Made by a program: the position numbers and the translations under genes. Below are positions 1 to 8,926 of a stretch of DNA of 64,000 bases, piece after piece. Within the stretch, counting starts at the first letter, position 1; every line of letters starts with the position of its first letter. The stretch comes from Xylanibacter muris (GTDB lineage Bacteria; Bacteroidota; Bacteroidia; Bacteroidales; Bacteroidaceae). The notes under the pieces are model-generated. The model saw only the letters and a list, made by a program, of their open reading frames with translations, made no database searches and was not told the DNA's origin. Location of the stretch: contig NZ_JABKKF010000002.1 in assembly GCF_013166605.1 (NCBI RefSeq), forward strand, positions 62,001 through 126,000. The letters run 5' to 3'.

Positions 1-33
1 GATTTATTTACTAATATTTTTTTACTAACTAAA

Positions 34-3000
34 ATGGCAAAAAGATTTTTGAGTTTTGTTATCCTGTTGGTATGTCTTGGCGGTGTGATACCTGCCAATG
101 CCGCATTCAGGGATATCAAGATTGATTTGACGGACGCTAATTTCCTGACCTCAGACGAGGCTGTTGAAGGGGCGTCATTATCATTTGGTGTTGCTGTCGC
201 AGATGATGGCACACAGACGAGAGTATTAGCCGACGACGCTTCGGCTAATATTGTGCTTACCGGTAATTTCCATACAAGAGAACATGGATGGGGGAATTTC
301 TCGTCCACGGTAGATGTGGAAGGCCCTGTAAGGATATCTATGGGTACTTGTGCGTGGGGCGGTGATGTGACTGTGAAGAATGCCGCCGGAGAAGTGGTTG
401 CGAAATTCAACACTAATACCGGTGCGTGCTATCACAATGACAAGAATGCCAATATCGCCTCTGCATACTACAAAGGCACGGATGCGACCACATTGACAAT
501 TTCCGGTGGTAGCTACACTCCTTATATTGCAGTGGAAAAGGTCGATCCGTCGGACCTGGTTGACGAGGCGACTGTGACATTCTCCCTTGGAGATATGACG
601 GCTGAAGGCGATTTGTTGCCGGAAGCTCAGAAAGTGGAGGTCGGCTCAAAGGTTGTGGTTCCGGCCAACCGCACGTTGTATATAGAGGGCAAGACACTTA
701 CGGGATGGACTGACGGCACGGCTACATACGCCATAGGAGAAGAACTTACAGTGAGCGAGGATATAACCCTTACGCCTGTGTTTACCGACAATACCGTGTC
801 TGTTGCAGACCGTACGGATGCTGTAACGTTGAAATGGGATTTCCAGAGACAGAACGGTGCGCCGTTGATGAGTTATCAGAACAAGACCGGAATATACGTT
901 ACTCAGGCCGTGGTAAATGGCCGGACAATAGACGTTAAGCTCGACTTTGACACCAATAACGGCGGAAAGATAGCCAATGGCAACTGGACAGACTGGTGCC
1001 AGATGAATAACGGAACCAAACTTTCCGTTCCTTCGTGCAAGGGTGCGGCCGTATCTCTTGAAGCGTATGAGACAATAACAACCACTACGATAGACGGCCA
1101 GAATGATTACACACAGGCCAATACCATAAGCTATATTATTGGCAATACGGCGGAAATAGTCGATATTGTTATTGGCAACGGTTCTTATTATAGATATGTA
1201 AGCGTTGTGTTGCCGGTGTTGGCCTCAGGCGGTAAAACATATACGGATGAATATGCAGGCGCGGTATGGAATTTCAATGCAGACAAGGATTTTGTTGCGG
1301 CCAATACTGTTGCCCCAGCAGACGGATTCTCTTCTGCCGTAGCTAATATAGGCGATCTTGAAGTGACAGGAACAGGAACCGGTCAGGCGAAGGATGCGGA
1401 CGGAAATTTAGTGAGATTCCTTAAATTAAAACCGTCAGGCTCTACGAAAGCTGCGGAATGGACCGTGAAGCCGTCCAAGGGACTTGTTTTCACACCTACA
1501 AAAGTCAGTGCATATATCCAGCGTTTCGGAACGGATGCCGAGAATGGAGTGACGGTCAGCGCTATTCTTGCTGACGGCACCCAGGAAACATTGGGAACTT
1601 TCACCGCACCGCGTGCAAATAAAGACAAGGATAGTGATAAATTTGGCAACAGAGACAATTATACCAATCAGTTTGTTATAGAACTCACAAAAGAGCAGCA
1701 GGCAAAGTTTGCTTCTGCCGATGGGTTCACAATGTCTGCCACAGTCGGTGTGGGAAGTACAAAGGAAGGCGGATTCAGCGATGTGCGCATCGAAGGCGTT
1801 TTGAACGGAACGGTTGAGAATGTGGCAAGATATACTCTTGCAACTGCTGTGAGTCCAGAGAATGCAGGAACGGTAAACGTTTATCCCGCAGGTACAGAGT
1901 TTGAGGACGGTACGGAGATAAGACTTACAGCTAAAAAGAATTTTGGATATAAGTTCGTGAATTGGACTGACGCTTCCGGAAATGTGGTGTCGGAGTCGGA
2001 ACAGTTTACACATACCTTGAATGCCGATGAAGTGTTTACGGCAAATTTCCAAAAACTCAACACCTATTCATTAGACATAACCGTGTTGAAGCCTGCCAAT
2101 GGCTATATGGTGACTGCAACTCCTGAACCGGCAATCGTTGACGGAAAGAAAATGTATGAGGAAGGAACTAATGTCACTCTCACGGCTACAGGAAACAAGA
2201 TAATGACATTCACTAACTGGAGTAACGGTGAGACGTCAAATACCATTTCCGTTCTTATGGATCAGGATATAGCCCTTACTGCGAATTTCTCTGCAATAGA
2301 CTTTATTGTCGGTTGGGATTTCATTCTAAGGGGTAACGACGGACGTGTGGCTGACTTTGCCGCTGCAGAAAACGATGCCGCATCTTTGATTCTGAGGAAT
2401 GAGGCTGGCGAGACCAGCGGATGGCTTGACAAGAGTTATGAGGCTGACAATAGCGGTTATGAAGGCGGCCACTGTGCCGTGAACTGGAGAACGACAGGCT
2501 TGGGAGACTACTATTGGCAGACGATGGTGAATGCAGAGGCGTTCACGGATATTAAGGTAAGCAGTGCCATGCTTTATAACTATAATGCCTATACGACCTA
2601 TAATGTTGAGTATTCGCTTGACGGCAATGAGTGGAAACGTATTGGCAGTATAAATATTGAGGGTAGAAAGAACTGGAAAGAGGAAGAGTTCGCACTGCCG
2701 AAGGATGCGGACAATAAAAAGTCTGTATACATCCGTTGGATAGCAGACAAGACATCGGATATTGACGGTACTACATCGGATAATGACGGTATTGCAATAA
2801 GCAAGATATTTATCACCGGAGCAGAGAACCACATTAATGACGGAAAGGCTCCTGTACTTGTATCCACCGTGCCGGAAAACGGAAACGCTAATGCTTCCGC
2901 AAACGGAAAGATCATCCTTACATTTGACGAGAAGGTAGTGGTGGCTGAAGGCGTGAAGGCAACACTTGCTTCTGCGACAGGTTCCGCTAAGATGGAATTA

Positions 3001-4542
3001 AGCCCTGTGGTATCCGGCAAGACAGTCATATTTGAGTATAAGGGATTGGAATACTCCACGGAATACATCTTCTCACTTCCTTCAAAGAGTGTCTCAGACC
3101 TTACGGAGAATTTCAATGAGAATGAGATTACGATTTCGTTCAGCACGAAAACACGTCCGGCCGTAACAAAAGCCATGTATGACTTCATCGTTCCTGACAA
3201 CGGAGATTTCAAGGCAGCGATAGCGGCGGCAGCAAAGCGTGCCGACACTTCGGTGCGTTTCAGAATATTCATCAAACAGGGGGCATATACAATTCCGGCA
3301 AGTGAGACAGAGACCGTCACCGGTTGTGACGGTGTGGCTTATCCGAGTCCTATCACATATATAACTTCGCCTAACATTTCAATTATAGGTGAGGGAATGG
3401 ATAACACGTCTGTTGTCAATACATTGCCTGATGTTGAAGTTCCCGGGGATAATGGACCTAAGAATCCTATAGAGGGACTTCATAATAATCAGACCATTGA
3501 CCTTGGCAAGGCTGCGGTAAATACATATATACAGGATATAACCGTCAAGAACGGTATGAAGGATTCACGCGGACGTAACGCGGCACTTGAGGACAACTCA
3601 AACAAGACTGTCTGCAAGAATGTATGTCTGCACGGCTATCAGGATACGTACCTGTCGAACAACCAGAACGGACGGTTCTATTTCGAGAACGGACGTCTGC
3701 GCGGACGCACTGACTTCCTTTGCGGCAAGGGTGACGTATATTATAATGGTGTGAACCTTGTGATATGCGACAACGGATATATTGCCGTTCCTTCCACACC
3801 GAAGCAGTATGGATATATATTCAAGGACTGTGAGATTAACGGCGAGAAGAACGATGTGAACGGCAAGTATACCCTTGGACGTCCATGGGGTGACGGAACT
3901 CCGATAGCGCTGTTTATCAATACCAAGATGAATGTCCAGCCGAGTGCGGTAGGATGGAATGAGATGGGAACAGGCTGGCCGAAGAGATTTGCGGAGTACA
4001 ATTCCGTTACTTCCAACGGCACTGTTATCGACCTCAGCAACCGTAAGAAGACATTTGGCGACGGTCACGAGAACAATCCTGTTCTGAGTGCCGCAGAAGC
4101 TGCCCAGATGACAATCGCCACGGTGATGGGTGCTGACGATGATTGGGATCCTACGGCTGCCACAGAGCAGGCTTCGGCTCCGAAGAATGTCAGGCTGGCA
4201 GGTAATGAGCTTACATGGGACAACAGCGATTATGTTCTTTGCTGGGCAATTTGCGAGAACGGAAAAGTGATTGCGTTCACAACAGAAAACTCCTATAAGG
4301 TGGCTGATACCGAATCTAAGTATTCCGTGCGTGCCGCCAATGAGATGGGAGGCCTTGGCGAGGCGGCCGATGCAACCGTATTGTCCGGTATAAGCAATGT
4401 GGAGAATGCGGCCGGTGTTGTCAACACATTGTATTACAACATGCAGGGTATAAGAGTAGACGAGTCTTATAAAGGCACGGTTGTGAAAGTGCAGGTAATG
4501 AGCGACGGGGGCAGAACCGTAGTAAAGCAGAACAGGCAATAG
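34..4542 (+). CDS. Secreted multidomain pectinesterase (pectin methylesterase)
   Basis: Predicted to demethylesterify pectin outside the cytoplasm. Residues 1–24 form a signal peptide. The enzyme domain lies at about residues 1046–1370: GYQDTY holds the first catalytic aspartate (D1204), GRTDFLCG the second (D1227), and LGRPWG the conserved Arg/Trp pair (R1283, W1285). The oxyanion glutamine expected about 25 residues before D1204 appears to be asparagine (N1182, in GRNAAL). Upstream are InlB-type repeats (about 181–255, 600–672, 678–757), three beta-sandwich-like modules each opening with W-D/N-F (KWDFQ, VWNFN, GWDFI), and a Big_5 Ig-like domain (about 938–1042). After the enzyme come a fibronectin-like segment and the tail YYNMQGIRV, common in Prevotella exported proteins. 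At 1502 residues it is far longer than the usual 300–400. Family assignment is firm; the role of the N-terminal modules (carbohydrate binding) is inferred. Confidence 0.93.
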   Translation: MAKRFLSFVILLVCLGGVIPANAAFRDIKIDLTDANFLTSDEAVEGASLSFGVAVADDGTQTRVLADDASANIVLTGNFHTREHGWGNFSSTVDVEGPVRISMGTCAWGGDVTVKNAAGEVVAKFNTNTGACYHNDKNANIASAYYKGTDATTLTISGGSYTPYIAVEKVDPSDLVDEATVTFSLGDMTAEGDLLPEAQKVEVGSKVVVPANRTLYIEGKTLTGWTDGTATYAIGEELTVSEDITLTPVFTDNTVSVADRTDAVTLKWDFQRQNGAPLMSYQNKTGIYVTQAVVNGRTIDVKLDFDTNNGGKIANGNWTDWCQMNNGTKLSVPSCKGAAVSLEAYETITTTTIDGQNDYTQANTISYIIGNTAEIVDIVIGNGSYYRYVSVVLPVLASGGKTYTDEYAGAVWNFNADKDFVAANTVAPADGFSSAVANIGDLEVTGTGTGQAKDADGNLVRFLKLKPSGSTKAAEWTVKPSKGLVFTPTKVSAYIQRFGTDAENGVTVSAILADGTQETLGTFTAPRANKDKDSDKFGNRDNYTNQFVIELTKEQQAKFASADGFTMSATVGVGSTKEGGFSDVRIEGVLNGTVENVARYTLATAVSPENAGTVNVYPAGTEFEDGTEIRLTAKKNFGYKFVNWTDASGNVVSESEQFTHTLNADEVFTANFQKLNTYSLDITVLKPANGYMVTATPEPAIVDGKKMYEEGTNVTLTATGNKIMTFTNWSNGETSNTISVLMDQDIALTANFSAIDFIVGWDFILRGNDGRVADFAAAENDAASLILRNEAGETSGWLDKSYEADNSGYEGGHCAVNWRTTGLGDYYWQTMVNAEAFTDIKVSSAMLYNYNAYTTYNVEYSLDGNEWKRIGSINIEGRKNWKEEEFALPKDADNKKSVYIRWIADKTSDIDGTTSDNDGIAISKIFITGAENHINDGKAPVLVSTVPENGNANASANGKIILTFDEKVVVAEGVKATLASATGSAKMELSPVVSGKTVIFEYKGLEYSTEYIFSLPSKSVSDLTENFNENEITISFSTKTRPAVTKAMYDFIVPDNGDFKAAIAAAAKRADTSVRFRIFIKQGAYTIPASETETVTGCDGVAYPSPITYITSPNISIIGEGMDNTSVVNTLPDVEVPGDNGPKNPIEGLHNNQTIDLGKAAVNTYIQDITVKNGMKDSRGRNAALEDNSNKTVCKNVCLHGYQDTYLSNNQNGRFYFENGRLRGRTDFLCGKGDVYYNGVNLVICDNGYIAVPSTPKQYGYIFKDCEINGEKNDVNGKYTLGRPWGDGTPIALFINTKMNVQPSAVGWNEMGTGWPKRFAEYNSVTSNGTVIDLSNRKKTFGDGHENNPVLSAAEAAQMTIATVMGADDDWDPTAATEQASAPKNVRLAGNELTWDNSDYVLCWAICENGKVIAFTTENSYKVADTESKYSVRAANEMGGLGEAADATVLSGISNVENAAGVVNTLYYNMQGIRVDESYKGTVVKVQVMSDGGRTVVKQNRQ

Positions 4543-4569
4543 AACCTGTTTGTATAATTATGGCAAAAA

Positions 4570-4607
4570 AGGCATTCGGATGAAAATTTCCGAATGCCTC
4601 TTTTTAT
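4570..4607 (+). terminator. Intrinsic terminator after the pectinesterase gene
   Basis: A perfect 11-bp stem (4570–4580 with 4589–4599) encloses an 8-nt loop and is followed by a T-tract from 4601. It starts 28 nt past the stop codon. Confidence 0.9.
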
Positions 4608-4955
4608 TAGTTGAAGAACGGTGGTTCTTCCGTCCGCCGACAAATGTTATCGTTGAATACAATTCTTACAACCAGAAACAGACTAAAAACCTTAGAACAT
4701 TCCTTTCATTAATACTATCCGGTTTTCATTTTTTTCCGAAGTTTGCCTCTGTTTCTATAACCTTATGTCTTTATAGGCCTTTCTCTCAAATTCTTCTTTG
4801 TTCTGTAATACGGTGTGTAAGTCGGATATCCGTATGCTGTTTCCTTATTATTATGCGGCAAAGGTAATGGTAATATCGGTATGTCGGGTTTTATGTGTAT
4901 GGAAAAAGAAAGTAAAGGCCTTTGTTCTTGATGTATGTCAATGAGGACATGAGGG
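4608..4955. other. Intergenic region, no gene seen
   Basis: This is the space between two convergent genes. Open frames here have no recognisable family or protein-like composition. A short perfect inverted repeat (4613–4619 with 4624–4630) lacks a T-tract. A minus-strand TACCTTTG (4859–4866) resembles a -7 box but has no partner -33 element and no convincing gene downstream. Confidence 0.5.
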
Positions 4956-5765
4956 TTAAGGGCAGTCCTGTTGCAGGCATAGTTCTTTGTCAACCATATT
5001 GGTCAGTTCAACAAACTGGTTGATTGTAAGCTGTTCGGGACGCTTTGTCATAATGTCGTGAGCGAAGAAAGCGTCGGCTGACGGCTTTCCGGGGAATATC
5101 TGCCGCAGGCTCACGCGCAGCATCTTACGCCGTTGGTTGAAAACGGTTTTCACTACTCTTTTGAACAGACTTTCATTGCATCCGAGGTCGGTCACATCGT
5201 TGCGTGTCATTCTGATGACGGCGCTTTTTACTTTTGGCGGCGGATTAAATACATTTTCGTCAACGGTAAACAGATATTCCACATCATACCATGCCTGTAT
5301 TAGTACGCTTAATATTCCGTATGCCTTGTTTCCCGGCTCCGATGCCATACGCAATGCCACTTCACGCTGTATCATTCCAGTACAGCATGGTATAAGTTCC
5401 TTATTGTCAAGCATCTTGAAGAATATCTGTGACGATATGTCATAAGGATAGTTTCCTGTAAGTACGAACCGGCGTCCTCCGAAAATGCCGCTAAGGTCCA
5501 TACGCAGGAAATCTTCTCCGATTATATTGTCGTTGAGGCTTGGAAAGTTTTCACGCAGGTATTCCACCGATTCCGTGTCTATTTCTACCACTTTCACCTC
5601 GCGCTGTTTTTCTGTAAGATATTGTGTTAGCACGCCCATGCCCGGCCCAACTTCCAGTATGGGGATGTCCTTACATGCGTCTACGGTGTCTGCTATACGT
5701 TTTGCAATATTCAGGTCTGTCAGAAAATGCTGGCCTAAATTCTTCTTTGGTCTTACTTGTTTCAT
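4956..5765 (-). CDS. ksgA: 16S rRNA (adenine1518-N6/adenine1519-N6)-dimethyltransferase
   Basis: RsmA/KsgA dimethylates two adjacent adenines in the 3' terminal helix of 16S rRNA during small-subunit maturation, using S-adenosylmethionine in the cytoplasm. Visible motifs are KKNLGQHFL at the N-terminus, the SAM-binding loop EVGPGMGVLT, the catalytic GNYPYDISSQIFFK (motif IV, N-x-P-Y) and the C-terminal PPPKVKSAVIRM. I chose the ATG at 5765 because family homology begins at MKQVRPKKNLGQ; the frame is open for 33 more codons upstream but these cover the promoter. The resulting 269 residues is the usual length. It is monocistronic and convergent with the pectinesterase. Confidence 0.96.
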   Translation of the reverse strand: MKQVRPKKNLGQHFLTDLNIAKRIADTVDACKDIPILEVGPGMGVLTQYLTEKQREVKVVEIDTESVEYLRENFPSLNDNIIGEDFLRMDLSGIFGGRRFVLTGNYPYDISSQIFFKMLDNKELIPCCTGMIQREVALRMASEPGNKAYGILSVLIQAWYDVEYLFTVDENVFNPPPKVKSAVIRMTRNDVTDLGCNESLFKRVVKTVFNQRRKMLRVSLRQIFPGKPSADAFFAHDIMTKRPEQLTINQFVELTNMVDKELCLQQDCP

Positions 5766-5812
5766 ATTATTGATGATGCGGCTGTCGATTCCCGAATGCA
5801 GCTTAGCTTTTG

Positions 5813-5844
5813 CAAAGGTAAAAAAAGAAACCGATGCCGCCAAA
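5813..5844 (-). promoter_or_regulatory. Bacteroidetes-type promoter of ksgA
   Basis: On the minus strand TTTG (5841–5844) and TACCTTTG (5813–5820) are separated by exactly 20 bp, matching the Bacteroidetes housekeeping consensus. It sits about 48 bp upstream of the chosen ATG, which supports that start. Confidence 0.8.
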
Positions 5845-5895
5845 TTAATTATGTGCAAAAGCAAAGGGCGGTGGAATTGGCATCGGATTCATATA

Positions 5896-5938
5896 TAAAA
5901 AGCGGACTGCCGTTCACCTTGCGGTTGCGGACAGTCCG
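5896..5938 (-). terminator. Terminator of the BlaI/BlaR1 operon
   Basis: Read on the minus strand, CGGACTG (with one bulge extending to CCG) pairs with CGGCAGTCCG, followed by CTTTTTATA. It lies about 25 bp past the stop of the lipoprotein gene. Confidence 0.75.
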
Positions 5939-5962
5939 GCTTCCTCTTTCTATTAATATTTG

Positions 5963-6592
5963 CTATTCTATAATTCTGGTCTTTTGGAACTTCACTATGT
6001 TTTGGTTGCGTTGCAGCAATGATACCTGTACATTGTGAATGCGCAGACCACCGCCCCATGCCGCTCCGTTCTTTACATTGTCCGTGACGTCTTGTTCTAT
6101 GATGTTTATTCTTGTGCATTTCTCTGGTAACGGCGGATATATGTCGAAACTGCATATCCATTCTCCGGAAACGCCTTTTATGTTGTAGCTCATGTCCATC
6201 GGTAGTCCGTCATAAGTGCCTTTTACATAATATCTTTTGCCTGTTTCCGCATCTTCGATGTAATCGCCGGATGTTCTCTGGAAATAATGCATGTCCCATT
6301 GCAGTTGTGTGAGGCTGGCCACAACGGTGCATTCCTTTGTACACCAGATGGCGACAGGGTTCAAGGAACCGTTCCGGTTTACCACCGGTGGCGCCACAGC
6401 TGTCTCGTTGCCGTATATGGGAAAGGTGTATTTGTCTTCCTTGTTGTAATTTGCGGGATCTTTTATTACTGATACTTTTGGGATAACGGGCAGTGTCTTG
6501 TCATACTTGATTTTATCATTACTGATGGCTTTTGGAGTTGTGCATGAGGCCGCAATCAGACAGCCAAGCAGAAAAATGTTTTTTATTCTCAT
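5963..6592 (-). CDS. Lipoprotein sharing a domain with the BlaR1 C-terminus
   Basis: A lipoprotein signal ends in LIAASC, giving lipidated Cys17, so the mature protein is membrane-anchored outside the cytoplasm. No named family was recognised. Residues about 70–185 resemble the tail of the upstream BlaR1-type protein: both carry a [YF]IED-[AV]-ETG motif, then a basic stretch, then a KG..W segment and a PPLP motif (here YPPLPEK, there FPPLPDN). The start codon overlaps the blaR1 stop (ATGA), so the two are translationally coupled. A plausible job is to work with, or compete with, the receptor tail in signal sensing, but that is inference. Confidence 0.8.
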   Translation of the reverse strand: MRIKNIFLLGCLIAASCTTPKAISNDKIKYDKTLPVIPKVSVIKDPANYNKEDKYTFPIYGNETAVAPPVVNRNGSLNPVAIWCTKECTVVASLTQLQWDMHYFQRTSGDYIEDAETGKRYYVKGTYDGLPMDMSYNIKGVSGEWICSFDIYPPLPEKCTRINIIEQDVTDNVKNGAAWGGGLRIHNVQVSLLQRNQNIVKFQKTRIIE

Positions 6593-8103
6593 ATCTCTTC
6601 AATGTCTTTAATATTTATAATCCTATATTCACTCCCGGTCCAATTGTCCAGGTGCCAGAATCTGATGTGTTTTACATTGTCGGGCAACGGAGGGAACTCC
6701 AGTGTCACCGCCCATCTCTTTCCTTTCATGTTGGTTACAACAAATCCGTCTCCTCCGAATACGGCAGTTTCGTCCTTGACGCGGCGTGCCTTGTAATGGT
6801 CGCCTGTTTCCACGTCTTCTATGAATGTCCTGTTTTCTTTTCCTCCAATCTTGTACAGTCCGACATTGTCGCGGCATGTGCAAATCAGCGTTACGTATGT
6901 GCAGTCATCGGTACGTTTGATTCTCACTCCGTTTTTTATTGATGACTGTCCGGTATATTCCGGCATGTCGTTGTATACAGGAATGTTTTTCTTTGTCTTC
7001 GTCTGTCTTACGTTCTTCACCGTTTCCATGTTCTTTGCCGTTTCCATATTCTTGGGCATGTCGGCATTCTTGCTCTCAGTCTGGCTCGCATCCTTTGCCA
7101 TTGCTGGCTGTGCTTTGGTTTGTGGGATTTCTCTCTTGGCCTCTTTTTTGCTTTCCGGCACGAGCCTGCTCTCTACCGTGTGTTTCACGGTTCTTGTAAT
7201 CTTCTCCTCTGCTGTTGTGATGGCATTCTCTACTTTTTCTATTGCCATAGGCTTGGCAAAGGCGGTTATGGCAAGTGCCGCCACAGGGATGGCGCACAGA
7301 GCCTTGAGCATCATCCATCTGTTTGTCTTCTTGTTGTACATCATTATTATTCTGCGTTTTAGTGAACTGTGGTTGAGACAGTTTGTGAACAGCTGCAGAC
7401 GTTCACCAACGGCCTTCATCACAAGTAATTGTTGATATGTTTTTGCATCGATGCCTTTGTTTATTACAGCCTGGTCCGCTTCAAACTCATGAACAGCCCT
7501 GAGGTCACGGCCCAAGAACCAGATGAAGGGATTGAACCATTGCATTATCTTCATGACTCCGAGTAGCATCAGATCGTATGTATGCCCGAGGCGTATGTGT
7601 TCCTGCTCGTGGGTCAGGATATATGTGCGGTAGGTTTCATAATCATTTACCGACATTACAATATATTTCAGTACGCTGAACGAAGATATGTCGTTTGTCT
7701 TCAATATGATAGTGTTGCCGTAACAGTCTGTATGCCGCAACCCGCCGCGCATGTAGCGCAGGAGTGTCACAAACTGTATTGCCGCGATACACAGCATTAT
7801 CACCACCCCTGCCAAATAAATTATGACAGCATAGACCGCCCATTCGTGATGTTCGGGTGTGTCTGCAATATCTTTGACGGATATGGCGGTATATGTGAAA
7901 TCACGTTCTATTTGGTACAGTCCCTCGTTGACAACTGTAGGGGTCGTGGTTGTCAATTGTATGAGAGGTATTGTCAGTGCCGCCGCCATTATGCCGACAA
8001 GCATTATGCGGTTGAAACGGTGGAATGTCTCCTTACTCAGAAAAGTGAAGAAACAGCAGTATAGCATTGCCAGCGTGATGGCAGATTTGAATATGAATAT
8101 CAT
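6589..8103 (-). CDS. BlaR1/MecR1-type M56 membrane metalloprotease receptor
   Basis: Members of peptidase family M56 are polytopic membrane zinc proteases that, on signal, lead to cleavage of a BlaI/MecI repressor. Hydrophobic segments lie near residues 5–22, 33–50, 90–115 and 268–288. The zinc site HEQEH is at 165–169 with a downstream EFEAD providing the third ligand. After the fourth membrane segment comes a long Lys/Glu-rich linker with small KNMET repeats, then a C-terminal domain (about 395–504). That domain lacks the Ser-x-x-Lys transpeptidase-like sensor of true beta-lactam receptors, so a beta-lactam signal is not supported. The same C-terminal domain recurs in the next gene. It lies 28 bp downstream of the repressor gene in one operon. 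Confidence 0.9.
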   Translation of the reverse strand: MIFIFKSAITLAMLYCCFFTFLSKETFHRFNRIMLVGIMAAALTIPLIQLTTTTPTVVNEGLYQIERDFTYTAISVKDIADTPEHHEWAVYAVIIYLAGVVIMLCIAAIQFVTLLRYMRGGLRHTDCYGNTIILKTNDISSFSVLKYIVMSVNDYETYRTYILTHEQEHIRLGHTYDLMLLGVMKIMQWFNPFIWFLGRDLRAVHEFEADQAVINKGIDAKTYQQLLVMKAVGERLQLFTNCLNHSSLKRRIIMMYNKKTNRWMMLKALCAIPVAALAITAFAKPMAIEKVENAITTAEEKITRTVKHTVESRLVPESKKEAKREIPQTKAQPAMAKDASQTESKNADMPKNMETAKNMETVKNVRQTKTKKNIPVYNDMPEYTGQSSIKNGVRIKRTDDCTYVTLICTCRDNVGLYKIGGKENRTFIEDVETGDHYKARRVKDETAVFGGDGFVVTNMKGKRWAVTLEFPPLPDNVKHIRFWHLDNWTGSEYRIINIKDIEEI

Positions 8104-8131
8104 AAGCGGTAAATAAATTAGTGTGATGTTG

Positions 8132-8527
8132 TCAGGAACGGCCGTTACTCCTTATCATATTCAGTATCTGTTCGATGTCCTCATCCGATATATCTTCGCT
8201 TTGTGCAAAGAAATGAAGCATGGCTTTCGCGGAGTTGCCGAAGAGTGTGCTTTTTGTCTCCTGCATAAACAGAGAGGTGTATCTCTGTCTTGTCAATAGC
8301 GGGTAAAAATAGAAAGTCTTGTTTCCTGCCTCGGCTTTCCTGTAATTGATGAATCCTTTTTTAGTAAGTATTTTAAGGAACGTGGCAATGGTGGAGTAGG
8401 CGGGTTTGGGGTCCGGATACTTCTCTATAATGCTGTGCGTACTCATTGCATCCTCACTGTTCCAAAGAATGTTCATGATTTCCATCTCGGCACGTGTCAG
8501 TGTCTTTTCCTCACTGTTTCGTTTCAT
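8132..8527 (-). CDS. BlaI/MecI-family transcriptional repressor
   Basis: A 131-residue winged-helix repressor of the BlaI/MecI/CopY type. The N-terminal part (about 8–80) fits the DNA-binding domain, with the typical LTRAEMEIMNILW start and a YSTIATFLKILTKKGF recognition region. The C-terminal part is helical and likely gives dimerisation and the protease-sensitive site. In the family the repressor binds operators in its own promoter and is cleaved when the M56 partner is activated. Gene order repressor–protease matches the family's usual operon. Confidence 0.93.
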   Translation of the reverse strand: MKRNSEEKTLTRAEMEIMNILWNSEDAMSTHSIIEKYPDPKPAYSTIATFLKILTKKGFINYRKAEAGNKTFYFYPLLTRQRYTSLFMQETKSTLFGNSAKAMLHFFAQSEDISDEDIEQILNMIRSNGRS

Positions 8528-8561
8528 ATTATCTAAATTTTTAGTTTATGTATTTAATGTT

Positions 8562-8687
8562 TTAGATATTGTACTCCAAAGATACTATGAAAAATGAAAC
8601 CTCTGCAAGAAATTTACTAAAAACAAACGGTAGTATGAAATCTTTTAACTTTTATTATTAGATATTCTTCATGCTTTCTTAGATATT
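8562..8687. repeat. Three copies of TTAGATATT, possible operator sites
   Basis: The 9-mer occurs at 8562–8570, 8658–8666 and 8679–8687 around the repressor promoter. The last two are 21 bp apart, about two helical turns, so they would face the same side of DNA. Binding by the neighbouring repressor is only inferred; the classical TACA-n-TGTA dyad is not obvious. The rest of the intergenic region (to 8887) holds one small inverted repeat, TGTCCGG/CCGGACA at 8758–8764 and 8779–8785, and no gene. Confidence 0.35.
8577..8608 (-). promoter_or_regulatory. Promoter of the BlaI/BlaR1 operon
   Basis: Minus-strand TATCTTTG (8577–8584) is preceded by TTG (8606–8608) with a 21-bp spacer. It lies about 50 bp upstream of the repressor ATG. 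Confidence 0.7.
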
Positions 8688-8887
8688 AAGTTTTTGTGTT
8701 CCATATTCTGTTTATCGGAGGATCTGGTTGGTGATAAAGGAATGTGTGGCTTTACAGTGTCCGGTATGATGCGACAAGCCGGACAGGTGTGTGTCTTATT
8801 TAATATCGAAATGCAGTGCCGTTATGCTGATTCCATAAGACTGTCGGTGCAATAAAGTGTACAGCCGTGAAAAACCTTTGTTTTTAT

Positions 8888-8918
8888 TTTGCTCTTATTA
8901 TGATTTGCAGTATCTTTG
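8888..8918 (+). promoter_or_regulatory. Consensus promoter placing the start of the next gene at 8927
   Basis: TTTG (8888–8891), a 19-bp spacer, and TATCTTTG (8911–8918) form a full Bacteroidetes promoter. Transcription should begin only a few bases before the ATG at 8927, giving a leaderless or nearly leaderless mRNA. The element overlaps the in-frame codons upstream, which argues against an upstream start at 8867. Confidence 0.75.
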
Positions 8919-8926
8919 CAGATGAT

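Noticed and set aside
3598..4539. Long minus-strand open frames across the pectinesterase gene
   Set aside because: Antisense shadows of a gene with clear motifs; no promoter and no domain.
4550..4867. A 105-codon plus-strand frame after the pectinesterase
   Set aside because: It runs through the terminator hairpin and has no protein family or start context.
6589..8103. A beta-lactam resistance receptor
   Set aside because: The C-terminal penicillin-binding sensor is absent and no beta-lactamase gene lies nearby, so only the M56 protease family assignment is kept.
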